Below are positions 1 to 9,189 of a stretch of 64,000 nucleotides of DNA, piece after piece. The position numbers and the translations under genes were made by a program. Origin of the DNA: Magnetospirillum gryphiswaldense MSR-1 v2 (GTDB taxonomy: Bacteria > Pseudomonadota > Alphaproteobacteria > Rhodospirillales > Magnetospirillaceae); the NCBI RefSeq assembly GCF_000513295.1, contig NC_023065.1, positions 682,001-746,000 on the forward strand. The letters are read 5' to 3'. Each line of letters begins with the position of its first letter. The first letter of the stretch is position 1. The notes under the pieces were generated by a model, which worked only from the letters and a program-made list of their open reading frames with translations, did no database searches and was not told the DNA's origin.

Positions 1-1
1 C

Positions 2-874
2 GGCATTGCCTTTCACAACAAGGCGGTGCTCTACGATCTGCTGTTCCGCGCCGCGTCGGAGACGATGCTGAGGATCGCGGCGGATCCGAAGCATCTGGGC
101 GCCCGCATCGGCATCACCGCCGTTCTCCACACCTGGGGCTCGGCCCTGACGCATCATCCCCACGTGCACATGATCGTCCCCGGCGGCGGCATTGCGCCCG
201 ACGGGCGATGGGTGTCGTCCCGTCCGGCATTCCTTCTTCCCGTCAGGGTGCTGGGCGCGCTGTTCCGTCGTCTGTTTCTCACGCGTCTGATTGCGCTTCA
301 CGATTCCGGCCAACTCGCCTTCTTTGGCGCCACGGCCCATCTGGCCGAGAGGCGAGCATTCCTGCGCCATCTCTCTCCGGTCCGGAAGAAGCGTTGGGTC
401 GTCTATGCCAAGCCCCCCTTCGGCGGCCCCGAGGCCGTGCTCGCCTACCTGGCGCGCTACACCCACCGCGTCGCCATCTCAAACCGCCGCCTGATCGACT
501 TCGACGAGGCCGGCGTTACGTTCCGCTACAAGGACTACCGACGCGAGGGGGCCGACCGGCAACGCGTCATGACCGTTTCCGCCGACGAGTTCATCCGCCG
601 CTTCCTGCTGCACATCCTGCCGCGTGGATTCCATCGCATCCGGCATTACGGCCTGCTTGCCGCGTCCTGCCGAAAGGCAAGCCTCGAACGCATCCGCGCG
701 CTTCTCGCTGTCGCCCCGCCGGCCGAAGCCGAGGTCTCGGAGGAACCCGCCGATGAATCCCGGCCATGTCCCTGCTGTGGCGGGCGCATGGTAGTTATCG
801 AGGTTTTCGAACGGGGACACCAGCCTCGTGCGCCGCCTGTCGCGGCACTGCCGAACCGGGAGAGTCCTCCATGA
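2..874 (+). CDS. IS91-family transposase, 5' truncated by window edge
   Basis: HUH-type single-strand transposase that moves by rolling-circle transposition. The reading frame is open from base 2, so the start lies outside the window. The HUH motif is visible as THHPHVHMIVPGGG, and the conserved tyrosine region as AYLARYTHRVAISN, typical of the Y1/Y2 transposase domain (Pfam family of IS91/IS801). The C-terminus carries a CPCCGGRM zinc-ribbon-like motif. The last about 25 residues (from the FERGHQPRAPP stretch) run into the element's terminal region. No host function is expected. Family assignment is confident; the specific element name is not known. Confidence 0.85.
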   Translation, partial: GIAFHNKAVLYDLLFRAASETMLRIAADPKHLGARIGITAVLHTWGSALTHHPHVHMIVPGGGIAPDGRWVSSRPAFLLPVRVLGALFRRLFLTRLIALHDSGQLAFFGATAHLAERRAFLRHLSPVRKKRWVVYAKPPFGGPEAVLAYLARYTHRVAISNRRLIDFDEAGVTFRYKDYRREGADRQRVMTVSADEFIRRFLLHILPRGFHRIRHYGLLAASCRKASLERIRALLAVAPPAEAEVSEEPADESRPCPCCGGRMVVIEVFERGHQPRAPPVAALPNRESPP

Positions 875-1303
875 TCCGGCATGGCCTGACCACACCAGGC
901 ACCCGAACCGCCACGCGTCGGGTGACGATCCCATATGCGCTTTTCTCCGAAACCCTCGACGCCACGCGGGTTCGCGGCCATCCTGGCTCACCGAAAAGCG
1001 GCTCGACAGGTCAACGTGACGACCTCTCCGCGTCAAGTTGGCACCTTTCGACGAGCCGTCACGCCGACACCAGGATCAGCCGAAAAACGAAATCCCCATA
1101 GGCCTGTGTCTGCACCCCGCGGGTTCGTTCCTCGGAGACTTTCGTACGCCTCCCGGCGCCCGAAACTCTTCACGGGAGCGGACTGCCTGCATTCAGGCGC
1201 GGAACAGGAAAGGCGGACGCTTCCATCGAGCATCCGCTAGGTTGGATTACCCTGGTACTCCGCCAATTCCTTCTCGATATGCCTGGGCAACGGGACGGAG
1301 CTG
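875..1303. other. 3' end of IS91-like element and intergenic spacer
   Basis: About 430 bases without a convincing gene. Short open frames here lack ribosome binding sites and known motifs. Position directly after the transposase suggests that most of it is the non-coding 3' end (ori end) of the IS91-like element; I could not define the exact terminus. The minus-strand cyclic-nucleotide-binding gene ends at 1304. Confidence 0.4.
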
Positions 1304-1846
1304 TCAGCCCTTGCCCATCAACGTCTTCAACATGCGCTCGAACCGGGCTCCGGCAAGGTGGACGCTGTCGAGCACGTTGAGGTCGAGTTCGCCCTCCAAT
1401 TCCACGTCCTCGTCCAGCGACGCCCCGGAATCGCCATAGCCGAGGCGGCGGACGGTGCCGCGCAGACGGTCCGACAGGAAGGTGGCGATGGCCTTGTAGA
1501 AGCGGGAGGCGAAGCCGACGTCGGCTTCCAATTGGCGCTGCAGCGCGTCCTTGGAAATGGCCAGTACTAGGCAATCAGTCTTGGCTGTGATGGAGGCCGA
1601 GGGCGGGCGCGAATCGACCATGGACATCTCGCCCATGATCTCGCCCGAGGCCAGGGTGGCGACGGTGCCGATCCCTTTGAGCGACACCTCCATATGGCCG
1701 TCGAGCAGGATGTACATCGACGAGATCGGTCGGCCCTCCTCGATCAGCACACGGCCGACGGCGATCTTCTCGCGGCTGCCGGCACTTGCCAACCATTCCA
1801 CATCGGAATCCGACAGCTGCCCCAGGATGACGAGGACTTTTCTCAT
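1304..1846 (-). CDS. Cyclic nucleotide-binding domain protein of the exporter operon
   Basis: A 180-residue cytoplasmic protein. Residues about 10-125 form one cNMP-binding (Crp effector) fold: GRVLIEEG, SMYILLDGHMEVS, ASGEIMGEMSMVD and RPPSASITA are the usual strand/loop motifs. It lacks a C-terminal HTH, so it is not a Crp-type transcription factor; the tail is acidic (DEDVELEGELD). It is the last gene of the leftward exporter operon, 10 bases after the ABC gene at 1857. In cyanobacteria and others, cNMP-binding proteins are regularly encoded beside NHLM-type bacteriocin exporters (usually with two cNMP domains; here one). A sensing or gating role for export is inference. Confidence 0.7.
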   Translation of the reverse strand: MRKVLVILGQLSDSDVEWLASAGSREKIAVGRVLIEEGRPISSMYILLDGHMEVSLKGIGTVATLASGEIMGEMSMVDSRPPSASITAKTDCLVLAISKDALQRQLEADVGFASRFYKAIATFLSDRLRGTVRRLGYGDSGASLDEDVELEGELDLNVLDSVHLAGARFERMLKTLMGKG

Positions 1847-1856
1847 GCTTTCCCCC

Positions 1857-4796
1857 TTAGGTCAGCTGGCGCCGAGCCAGCTCGGTGAACAGGCCATTCC
1901 TGGCCATTAATTCCGTGTAAGTGCCTGATTCCGCCACCCGGCCTTCCTGCAAAACATAGATGCGGTCGGCGTCGCGGACCGTGCTGAGGCGGTGGGCGAT
2001 GGCGATGCGCGTGACCGACAGCCGTGACAAGCTTTCGGTCACCACCGCCTGGGTCAGGTTGTCGAGCGCGCTGGTGGCTTCGTCGAACAGCAGCAGGCGT
2101 GGCCGCGCCACCACCGCACGGGCGATCAGCAGGCGCTGGATCTGGCCGCCCGACAGCGCCGCCGAGCCCTCGGTCAGTACGGTGTGCATGCCCATGGGCA
2201 TGGCCTTGATGTCGGAATCCATGCCGGCCATGGCGGCGGCCTGCCAGGCATCGTCGACCGAGGCCTCTGAGGCGCCCTTGATGTTCTCGTAGATGGTTCC
2301 CGGCATCAGCCGGCCCGATTGCAGCACGACGCCGACCTGACGGCGCACCGCCTGGACGTCGAGCGTGCGCAGATCGTGGCCGTCGACGAAGATGCCGCCG
2401 GCCTCGGGCTGCTCGAACCCCAGCAGCAGCTTCATCAGCGTCGACTTGCCGCAGCCCGAGGGACCGACCAGGGCGATGAACTGGCCGGCACCGGCGGTCA
2501 GCGACAGCCCGTTCAGCACCTTCGGCCCCTCGCGGTCATAGCGGAACACCACCCCGGTGACCTCGATGCCGCCGGTCAGTTGGCCAGGGTCGTTCTTGCT
2601 GGCATCAGTCTCCGGCAAGGCGTCGAGCAGCGGCTGGGCGCGCTGGACCATGGGCGCCACATTGAAGCACTGAATAACGGCGCGCCCCATCTGGGTGGTC
2701 GAGCTCATGAACATGCTGAAGGCCGACACGAAGGCCAGGAAGGCGCCGGTGTCCATGTCGGAACCGGCGGCCAGGGCAATCACCAAGAACACTACCGCCA
2801 GCGACAGGATGTCATAGCCGGCGAGGAACACGGCGTAAGCGTTGGCGATGCGCCGCATCCGCACCATGCGGCCGCGCAATTCCGCGAACACCTTGCCCCA
2901 CAGCACGAAGGCGCGATCCTCGGCGCCGGCAATGCGCAGCTTGGGGATGCCGTTGACGATCTGCAGCACCAGGCTGTTGATGTTGCCCGAGATCGCCTCG
3001 CCCTCGTAGATGGCTTTCAACTGGCGGGCTCCGACAAAGGTCGACACTCCCATCACCAGCAGGAACAGGACTCCCGCCACCAAGGCGGCGGCCGGCTGGT
3101 ACCAGAACAGCAGAGCGAAGCTGAACAGCGAAAACACCCCGGCCATGGCCGAGGACAGCACCAGTCCGGTCAGAGCCTTGCGTACCGCTTCGACGGTCAG
3201 GGTGCGGAGCGCGAGGTCGCCGGTGGAATAGGTGTTGAAGAAGCTGGAAGGCAGGCGCAGCAGCCGGTCGATGATGCCGGCCTGCAAGCGCCCGGCGACA
3301 CGGCCCTCGATGCGCAGCAAGGCGACGTCGCCGACGATCTTGAAGATGGTGGAGGCCGCCGCCGCCATCACCAGGGCCAACCCGACCTGGACCAGCTGGC
3401 TTTCCAGGTGGCCGGGAATGATCTGGCGGAACACCCAGCTGGTCAGCAGCGGCAAGGCCAGCCCGAGCAACCCGCCGGCCGCCCCGGCGGCCAGCGCGAC
3501 GGCGATATCGGCGGTCTGGTTACGAATGCCCATGCGCAGCAGATCGCGAATGGTCAGGCGGCCTTCAGGCAGGGGCGCGTAGAAGCTCCACGCCATCATC
3601 TGCAGCCCGGCCGCCAATGCTTCGGTCAAGGGTTCGTCGCGGTCGTTGGTGCCACGATGTACGCGGTAACGGCCATCCCGACCGGGAACCAGGGCAACTG
3701 GCTGGCCATCATCGTCGCTGAAGCCGACCAGCGGGCCAAGATCCTGTCGCCACCAGTCGCCGCGCAGGGCGACGCGGCGCACCCGCAGACGGGTGACGCG
3801 GGCGATGTCCTCGATGGTCAGCGGGCGGTCGGCGGAGCGGCGGCGCGCCAGCAGCGGCGAGGCTTCGATGGTGATGCCGAGCGGCTGACAGGCGATTGCG
3901 CAAGCGATGGCCAGCGCGTTGTCGGGGTCGTGGCTGGGCGCCGGCTTCTGCACCTCGCCGACCAGCCGGGCAAAGCGGGTCAGGGTGCCGTCGATGGCGT
4001 CGCGGGTCTTGTCGGCCCGCTTTTCCAGCCGCCATTCCTCGGCCTTGGCGGCCTGGGCGACGCTACGGACCAAAGCGCGCAGCCAGACATGGTGGAAAAT
4101 TCTCACCCTTGGCCACCAATGTGCCGTGCGCATCAAGCCGTCGGTGCTGTAGCCGGCGACGGTCAACCCCTCGTCGCCGGTCAGCCAGCTGTCGGTGGTC
4201 AGCGGAATCAGGGGGTGCTCCGCCGCCAAAAGCGTCTCGACGCCGAGATAGCGCGCCGATCCGGCCGATACCAGCACCCAGACCAGGCCGCGCGGGCAGC
4301 CAGCCAGGGCGCCGGCCGCGACCTCAATGGTGGCGCCCGGCGCCAGGGGCAGGATGGCGGCCGAGCGCGGCGCGAAAAAGCGCGCCAATCCGGCGGTCAG
4401 ACCGGCGATCCAGCGTTCCAGCGCACGGCCGAGCGCCGCCAGCGCGGCGGCATCGGCCAGCCCGAGGAGCGCCCCGCCATCGAGGCGGCGCACCCGGGCG
4501 TCGCGGCTGATGGCAACGATCTCGATCGGCGACGCCGAATCGGCCGGCCATTCCATTCCGGCCATTAGGCCGGGCGCGACTACGGTGGCGAGGTGACGAC
4601 GCACTCCCAGAATTCCATCCGTATGGCGATCGACGGCGAAGATATCCATCTCGCCCGCTTCGACCAGCCACAGGCCGGCCTCGCCGGTCAGCACCAGGCT
4701 ATCGTTGGCGGGCATGGCCGACGGCTGCCCGGCTTGCGCCAGCGCCAGGGGAAAAGGCGAGGGAAACGGCGAGGGGAGGGGAGCTTGGCTGGTCAT
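1857..4796 (-). CDS. NHLM-type ABC transporter, second ATPase/permease subunit
   Basis: A 979-residue inner-membrane exporter half. A large N-terminal region (about 1-400) has no C39 catalytic residues and resembles the non-peptidase N-terminal domain of the second ABC protein of NHLM bacteriocin systems. Transmembrane segments lie at about 430-700, followed by the ATPase domain with Walker A VGPSGCGKST (near residue 777), signature ALSGGQIQR and Walker B/D-loop LLFDEATSALD. It lies 4 bases after the C39-ABC gene and 10 bases before the cNMP-domain gene, so it is co-transcribed. It probably forms a heterodimer with the peptidase-containing subunit and energises export of the double-glycine substrate encoded at 8480-9097 (inference). 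Confidence 0.85.
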   Translation of the reverse strand: MTSQAPLPSPFPSPFPLALAQAGQPSAMPANDSLVLTGEAGLWLVEAGEMDIFAVDRHTDGILGVRRHLATVVAPGLMAGMEWPADSASPIEIVAISRDARVRRLDGGALLGLADAAALAALGRALERWIAGLTAGLARFFAPRSAAILPLAPGATIEVAAGALAGCPRGLVWVLVSAGSARYLGVETLLAAEHPLIPLTTDSWLTGDEGLTVAGYSTDGLMRTAHWWPRVRIFHHVWLRALVRSVAQAAKAEEWRLEKRADKTRDAIDGTLTRFARLVGEVQKPAPSHDPDNALAIACAIACQPLGITIEASPLLARRRSADRPLTIEDIARVTRLRVRRVALRGDWWRQDLGPLVGFSDDDGQPVALVPGRDGRYRVHRGTNDRDEPLTEALAAGLQMMAWSFYAPLPEGRLTIRDLLRMGIRNQTADIAVALAAGAAGGLLGLALPLLTSWVFRQIIPGHLESQLVQVGLALVMAAAASTIFKIVGDVALLRIEGRVAGRLQAGIIDRLLRLPSSFFNTYSTGDLALRTLTVEAVRKALTGLVLSSAMAGVFSLFSFALLFWYQPAAALVAGVLFLLVMGVSTFVGARQLKAIYEGEAISGNINSLVLQIVNGIPKLRIAGAEDRAFVLWGKVFAELRGRMVRMRRIANAYAVFLAGYDILSLAVVFLVIALAAGSDMDTGAFLAFVSAFSMFMSSTTQMGRAVIQCFNVAPMVQRAQPLLDALPETDASKNDPGQLTGGIEVTGVVFRYDREGPKVLNGLSLTAGAGQFIALVGPSGCGKSTLMKLLLGFEQPEAGGIFVDGHDLRTLDVQAVRRQVGVVLQSGRLMPGTIYENIKGASEASVDDAWQAAAMAGMDSDIKAMPMGMHTVLTEGSAALSGGQIQRLLIARAVVARPRLLLFDEATSALDNLTQAVVTESLSRLSVTRIAIAHRLSTVRDADRIYVLQEGRVAESGTYTELMARNGLFTELARRQLT

Positions 4797-4800
4797 GGCA

Positions 4801-7026
4801 TCAATGCTCGATCAGTCGGCGATACGGCCCGTCGGTTTCCATCATGGCGTTGTGGGTGCCGCGCTGGATGATGCGCCCGCGTTCCAGCACGACGATCTCG
4901 TCGCAGTCGCGGATGGTGGACAGGCGATGGGCGATGATGATGCAGGTGCAGCCCCGCCGCCGCAGGTTCTCCACCACCTGGATTTCAGTGGCGGCGTCGA
5001 GCGCGCTGGTGGCTTCGTCGAGGATCAGCACGGTGGGTTCGGCGGCCAGCGCGCGGGCGATCTCGATACGCTGGCATTGGCCGCCCGAGAAGTTGCGACC
5101 GCCTTCGGACACCGGCGAGTCGTAACCCTGGGCGCGTCCGGCGATGACGTCGTGGATGGCGGCGTCCTTGGCGGCGCGGACCATGCGGTCGTCCGGCAGG
5201 GTATCGTCCCACAGCGTCAGATTGTCGCGCACGGTGCCTTCGAACAACGCGATGTCCTGGTCGACGATAGCCAGTGAGGTGCGCAGGGTCTCGCGGCCAA
5301 GCTCGGCCGCAGGCACGTCGTCGAACCGGATGGCGCCTGACCACGGCCGGTAGAAGCCGGCCAGCAGCTTGCCGATGGTCGATTTGCCCGAGCCTGAGCC
5401 GCCGACCAGGGCGACGCGGGCACCGGGGGCCAGATTCAGCGAAAATCCCTCGATCAGCGGCGGGTCCAACGGCGAGAAACCGAACACCAGGTCGCGGACC
5501 TCGACGCGGCCCGACAATTTGCGGGTGGCGGCTGCGGGGGCGTCGAACTCGGGGTCGCGGGGATGGCGCAGCACGTCGTCGAGACGGTTGACGTAGCCCA
5601 CCGCCTCCTGCAATTGTCCGCCCAGACCGACGATGCTGGTGACCGGCGCCTGGAATTGCGCCATCAGCATCTGAAACGCCACCAGCATACCGATGGTCAG
5701 GCCGCCTTCCATCACCCGGAAGCCGCCCAGCGTCAGGATCGCCGCCGAGGCGAAGCCGCCCAGCAGCAACGGCGCCGCCTGCAGGAACAACCGCTGGCGG
5801 GCGAGGTCCTGTTCGGCAGTGACCACCTTGGCGTGGTAGGCGGCGATGCGACCGAAGAATAGATCCTCCATCCCCGACGCCTTGAAGCTGTCGATGATGC
5901 CGATGTTCTGGGTGGTGATGCCCGACAGCTTGCCACGATCGAGCAGCAGCTTCTGGTTGGCGTCGGACAGCCGGCGCGACACCAGCTTCAGCGCCCCCAA
6001 ATTGGCGGCGGCAAAGGCCAGACCGACCAGTGTCAGCAACACGTCGTATTGCAGCATCAAGAGAGCGAACGAGGCCATGGTGACGGCGTTGAGGCCGGCG
6101 GTGGCGAGGTCGCCCGAGATCAGGCTGGCCACCCGGTCGTTCAACTGCACCCGGGTGGCGATCTCACCGCCATAGCGCTGGGCGAAGAACCCGACCGGCA
6201 GGCGCAGAACGTGCCACAGGAAGCGCGACGAGGCGGTGACCGACAGCCGCGTCTGCAACTTGAGCAAATTCTCCTGCTGCAGCCACGTCAACGCCATGCG
6301 GATCAATGCCGTCACCACCATGGCGGACAGCAGCGGCACCAGCCAGTCGCCCAGGTGCTGGATGAGATAATAATCGACGTAGACGCGCTGGAAAGACGGT
6401 AGAAGCAGAGCCGGGATCGACAAGGCCAAGCTGGTCGCCAGCAGGTACAACAAGGGCGTTTTCACCCCTTCGAGCTTGCCCTTGAGGCTGTTCCACGCGC
6501 TCGCCGGCTGGCCGCCGGTCTGAAATTCTGGACCGGTCTCGAAGGCCAGGGCGACACCGGTGAAGCTTTCGTCGAATTCCAGGTCCGAGACGGCGCGGGG
6601 ACCGGTGGCAGGATCGTTGAGCAGCACCTTGCCGCCGCCATAGCCCTCGACCACGACAAAGTGATTGAAGTTCCAGAACACCACCAACGGCAAGGGCAGC
6701 TTGCGCAACCCCGCCGGTTCCATCTTGAACCCCTTGGCCTTGAGGCCGTAGGCGCGTGCCGCCTTGACGATGTTGCTGGCCTTCGAACCATCGCGCGAGA
6801 CGCCGCAGGCATAACGCAATTCCTCGAGCGGAACGAACCTCCCATGGTGCCCCAGCACCATGGCCAGGCAGGCTGCACCGCATTCGACCGCCTCCATCTG
6901 CAAAACGGTGGGGGTGCACACGCGCAAGCCGGCAGGCTTGGCGCCGCGCCAATGATCGAGGCGTGCCCGCGCCCGCTCGACCAGCGGGCGGCAGCGATCC
7001 AGCAGGGCGGACACCTTGGCGATCAT
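4801..7026 (-). CDS. NHLM-type ABC transporter with C39 leader peptidase
   Basis: A 741-residue bifunctional exporter. The N-terminal C39 peptidase has Q43, catalytic C49 (QMEAVECGAACLA), H122 (WNFNHFVVVEG) and D138 (LLNDPATG), the full papain-like set that cuts after GG in leader peptides. Six-helix membrane domain about 190-460; ATPase domain with GGSGSGKST (near 540), NFSGGQCQR and LILDEATSALD. Its start overlaps the adaptor's stop by 4 bases, indicating translational coupling. Cleaves and exports substrates such as the double-glycine protein at 8480. Family (bacteriocin-processing ABC, TIGR03796-like) is confident. Confidence 0.92.
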   Translation of the reverse strand: MIAKVSALLDRCRPLVERARARLDHWRGAKPAGLRVCTPTVLQMEAVECGAACLAMVLGHHGRFVPLEELRYACGVSRDGSKASNIVKAARAYGLKAKGFKMEPAGLRKLPLPLVVFWNFNHFVVVEGYGGGKVLLNDPATGPRAVSDLEFDESFTGVALAFETGPEFQTGGQPASAWNSLKGKLEGVKTPLLYLLATSLALSIPALLLPSFQRVYVDYYLIQHLGDWLVPLLSAMVVTALIRMALTWLQQENLLKLQTRLSVTASSRFLWHVLRLPVGFFAQRYGGEIATRVQLNDRVASLISGDLATAGLNAVTMASFALLMLQYDVLLTLVGLAFAAANLGALKLVSRRLSDANQKLLLDRGKLSGITTQNIGIIDSFKASGMEDLFFGRIAAYHAKVVTAEQDLARQRLFLQAAPLLLGGFASAAILTLGGFRVMEGGLTIGMLVAFQMLMAQFQAPVTSIVGLGGQLQEAVGYVNRLDDVLRHPRDPEFDAPAAATRKLSGRVEVRDLVFGFSPLDPPLIEGFSLNLAPGARVALVGGSGSGKSTIGKLLAGFYRPWSGAIRFDDVPAAELGRETLRTSLAIVDQDIALFEGTVRDNLTLWDDTLPDDRMVRAAKDAAIHDVIAGRAQGYDSPVSEGGRNFSGGQCQRIEIARALAAEPTVLILDEATSALDAATEIQVVENLRRRGCTCIIIAHRLSTIRDCDEIVVLERGRIIQRGTHNAMMETDGPYRRLIEH

Positions 7027-8309
7027 CGGTCCAGCAATTGCTCGAGGGCGGGAAGCGCCAGGCTGATCATATGAATCTGGCGCACGTGGATTTCCGCATC
7101 CGCCAGGGTGCCGGAATTGATCTCGCCGTCAGGCCCGCGCGACGACGACCAGCGAAAGCCGGTGGGCGTGGCGGGATCGCGGCTCAACTCCACTACCACC
7201 TCGAACGGTGCGCCGCCCTGACCCGACAAGGCTTGCACCAATTGCTGGTTCTTCAGGGTGCGCATCATGCCTTCGGAGGTCGAAGGGATCTCCGCCACCG
7301 ACAGCACCTTGCCCAGGATGAAGCCGTATTCCTCGCGCTTGACCGTCGAGGGCGCCACCTGGACATCCATCCCCGGCTTGACCTTCTTGCCGTCGCCGGG
7401 CGGCACGTAGAGCACCGCCCGCACCCCGCCGGCACCTTCAAGGGCACCGAGGTCGCTGGGCAACAGGCTGAACAGGGATGCCCCCTTCTCAACCACCTCG
7501 CCCTCGTTGACCTTAAACTCGACGATTACGCCGCTGTAGGGGCTCAGGACCACCGATTGGCGGGCCAACCGTTCGGTCAGCGCCTCGATCTTGCGCTCGA
7601 CGGCACCGATCGCCATGCGCTTGTCCAGCAATTCCCGTTCCTTGCCGATGGTCAGCGCCGTCTCGTCGCGCTCGATCTGCTTCAGTTCGTTGTTGCTTTT
7701 GGACAAGGCCTCATGGGCGGCATTCAAGTCGATCTTGGTGTTGATGTAGCGCTGCCGGTCGATGATCTGGCGTTCCAGCAGGCGCGCCTCGTTGCGCGCT
7801 CGCTCGTCGAGCCAGCGGATGCGGTCGCGGACGTGGCCCATGGCCTCTTGCACGTCACGCTTCTTCTGGGCCAGCAGGTTCATCTGAACCTTCATGTCGC
7901 GGCTTTGAAATTCGACGATCTGCTTGCGCTGGCGTTCCAACTCGTTGAGTTCCTGACGCGCGGTCTCCAGGTCCTGACGAAGGTCGGGCTGCTCGATCCG
8001 CGCCACCAATTGGCCGGCCTCGACCCGCTGGTTCGACCGCACCGGCAGCGCAGCGATGCGACCGCCCTGCTCTGACGCCACCGTCAGCACACCACCGGCG
8101 CTGAACAAGATGCCCTTGGCCGGCACCCTGATCGGCACAGTCGCGATCATGCTCCAAACCACGGCGACGGCGACCAGAACACCGCTCGCAGCCATCAGCA
8201 ACCACGCCAATGGCGAAGTCACACACATAGCCTGATCAAGTTGTTCCGGAGTCGAAAGCCGCTCCAGCGCCACTTGTCGGAAGATAGACTGCGTTCCGTT
8301 AATGCTCAT
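7023..8309 (-). CDS. NHLM-type secretion adaptor, HlyD family
   Basis: A 428-residue membrane fusion protein. After the cytoplasmic N-terminus (VALERLSTPEQLDQAM) comes one transmembrane helix (about 35-60), a first lipoyl half, a coiled-coil hairpin rich in Glu/Arg/Lys (about 105-260), the second lipoyl half (VVLSPYSGVIVEFKVNEGEVV) and a beta-barrel. The N-terminal motif matches secretion proteins of NHLM bacteriocin systems (TIGR03794-like). An in-frame ATG lies 27 bases further upstream (8336); the start at 8309 puts the conserved N-terminus closest to the initiator. First gene of a four-gene leftward operon; links the ABC pair to the periplasm or an outer-membrane channel. Confidence 0.85.
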   Translation of the reverse strand: MSINGTQSIFRQVALERLSTPEQLDQAMCVTSPLAWLLMAASGVLVAVAVVWSMIATVPIRVPAKGILFSAGGVLTVASEQGGRIAALPVRSNQRVEAGQLVARIEQPDLRQDLETARQELNELERQRKQIVEFQSRDMKVQMNLLAQKKRDVQEAMGHVRDRIRWLDERARNEARLLERQIIDRQRYINTKIDLNAAHEALSKSNNELKQIERDETALTIGKERELLDKRMAIGAVERKIEALTERLARQSVVLSPYSGVIVEFKVNEGEVVEKGASLFSLLPSDLGALEGAGGVRAVLYVPPGDGKKVKPGMDVQVAPSTVKREEYGFILGKVLSVAEIPSTSEGMMRTLKNQQLVQALSGQGGAPFEVVVELSRDPATPTGFRWSSSRGPDGEINSGTLADAEIHVRQIHMISLALPALEQLLDR

Positions 8310-8479
8310 TATAAACTGATAACTAGTTGTTCCCATCCAATTTAGGATAGCCGTGATACATGGCTGGTGGTAAGCATAAATACGGGTTTAGACAAAAGAT
8401 TTCATTGCACTGTTGTTGCGTCGCGATTGCTGCGGCGCGAAAAAAATGGTGCAAAGCTACAGCACAAGGGAGAGCGGCG

Positions 8480-9097
8480 ATGGCACCCATAAAGGAAACT
8501 GGCAAGACCCCGGAAGAGATTTCCGAGTTGGATTTGGACTTGGTGGTCGGCGGCTCGGGAACGCCTGGCGAAGCTCCGCCGGAAGACCTGGCCGGTGCCA
8601 TCGATGCCCCGCCGCCCCCGCCCGGTGGTGAAGTGCCGCCCCCGCCGCCACCCGGTGGTGACATGCCGCCTCCGCCGCCACCCGGTGGTGACATGCCGCC
8701 TCCGCCGCCGCCCGGTGGTGACATGCCGCCCCCGCCGCCGGCAGGTGACGAAATGCCACCCCCGCCGCCTCCGGGTGGTGGGGATATGGCCGCACCGCCG
8801 CCCCATCCGGATGGCTATGTCAATGAATTCATCGCTCCGCTGTTTGAAGGGCTCGAATACAACGCAGAGGGACCGAGTTCGTGGACGCTGCCGGTTTCGG
8901 CCGATCAGGTTGATCTGGAGAATTCGACCTTCACTGTCTCGGCCGATCAGGTTGGAAGCTGGGAAGGCGGGATTCCTCCCGAGGCCAAGGACAATGGCGA
9001 TGGGACCTACACCATCCATTCGTGGCCGATGTCGGGAATGGTCGACAATGGCGACGGCACCGTGACACTGGAGGTCGGTATCCCGCCGGCACACTGA
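8480..9097 (+). CDS. Proline-repeat protein with double-glycine leader (probable exporter cargo)
   Basis: A 205-residue protein divergent from the exporter operon. The start at 8480 has a GGGAG ribosome site 7 bases upstream. Residues 14-25 read ISELDLDLVVGG, matching the C39-peptidase leader consensus LSxxELxxIxGG at -12, -11, -8, -7, -4, -2 and -1; cleavage after G25 would free a 180-residue product. Residues about 43-102 are six PPPPPPGGDM-type decapeptides; the C-terminal half has two SADQV motifs and two DNGDGT motifs. There is no cysteine, so lanthionine-type modification is excluded. It is not a nitrile-hydratase-type leader. Export by the adjacent C39-ABC is strongly suggested; the function of the mature protein is unknown. 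Confidence 0.75.
   Translation: MAPIKETGKTPEEISELDLDLVVGGSGTPGEAPPEDLAGAIDAPPPPPGGEVPPPPPPGGDMPPPPPPGGDMPPPPPPGGDMPPPPPAGDEMPPPPPPGGGDMAAPPPHPDGYVNEFIAPLFEGLEYNAEGPSSWTLPVSADQVDLENSTFTVSADQVGSWEGGIPPEAKDNGDGTYTIHSWPMSGMVDNGDGTVTLEVGIPPAH
8605..8787 (+). repeat. Six tandem 30-bp repeats coding PPPPPPGGDM units
   Basis: Units start at about 8605, 8635, 8665, 8695, 8725 and 8755, each carrying a variant of the CCGCCGCCACCCGGTGGTG core. The third and fourth units are almost identical. The array is in frame and likely expands or contracts by slippage or recombination without breaking the reading frame. Confidence 0.9.
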
Positions 9098-9124
9098 CGC
9101 CTAGGGCTGCGTAACGCGCATGTT

Positions 9125-9180
9125 GCGGCGCCCGGTCAGGGGCGCCGCGATCGCGGTCGGGCACCAGTCGAATGGTGCCC
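9125..9180 (+). terminator. Two hairpins after the proline-repeat gene
   Basis: Hairpin 1: GCGGCGCC (9125-9132) pairs with GGCGCCGC (9141-9148). Hairpin 2: GGGCACCA (9159-9166) pairs with TGGTGCCC (9173-9180), six-base loop. They lie 27 bases after the stop. Neither is followed by a T-run, so this is a structural candidate rather than a canonical intrinsic terminator. Confidence 0.35.
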
Positions 9181-9189
9181 GGCGTTACG

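Noticed and set aside
2319-4568. Long plus-strand open frame (749 codons) opposite the ABC gene
   Set aside because: It is an antisense shadow of a GC-rich coding sequence: His/Gln/Arg-rich without domains or a ribosome site, while the minus strand encodes an intact transporter.
8605-8787. CRISPR array
   Set aside because: The 30-bp repeats are contiguous without spacers and code for a regular peptide repeat.
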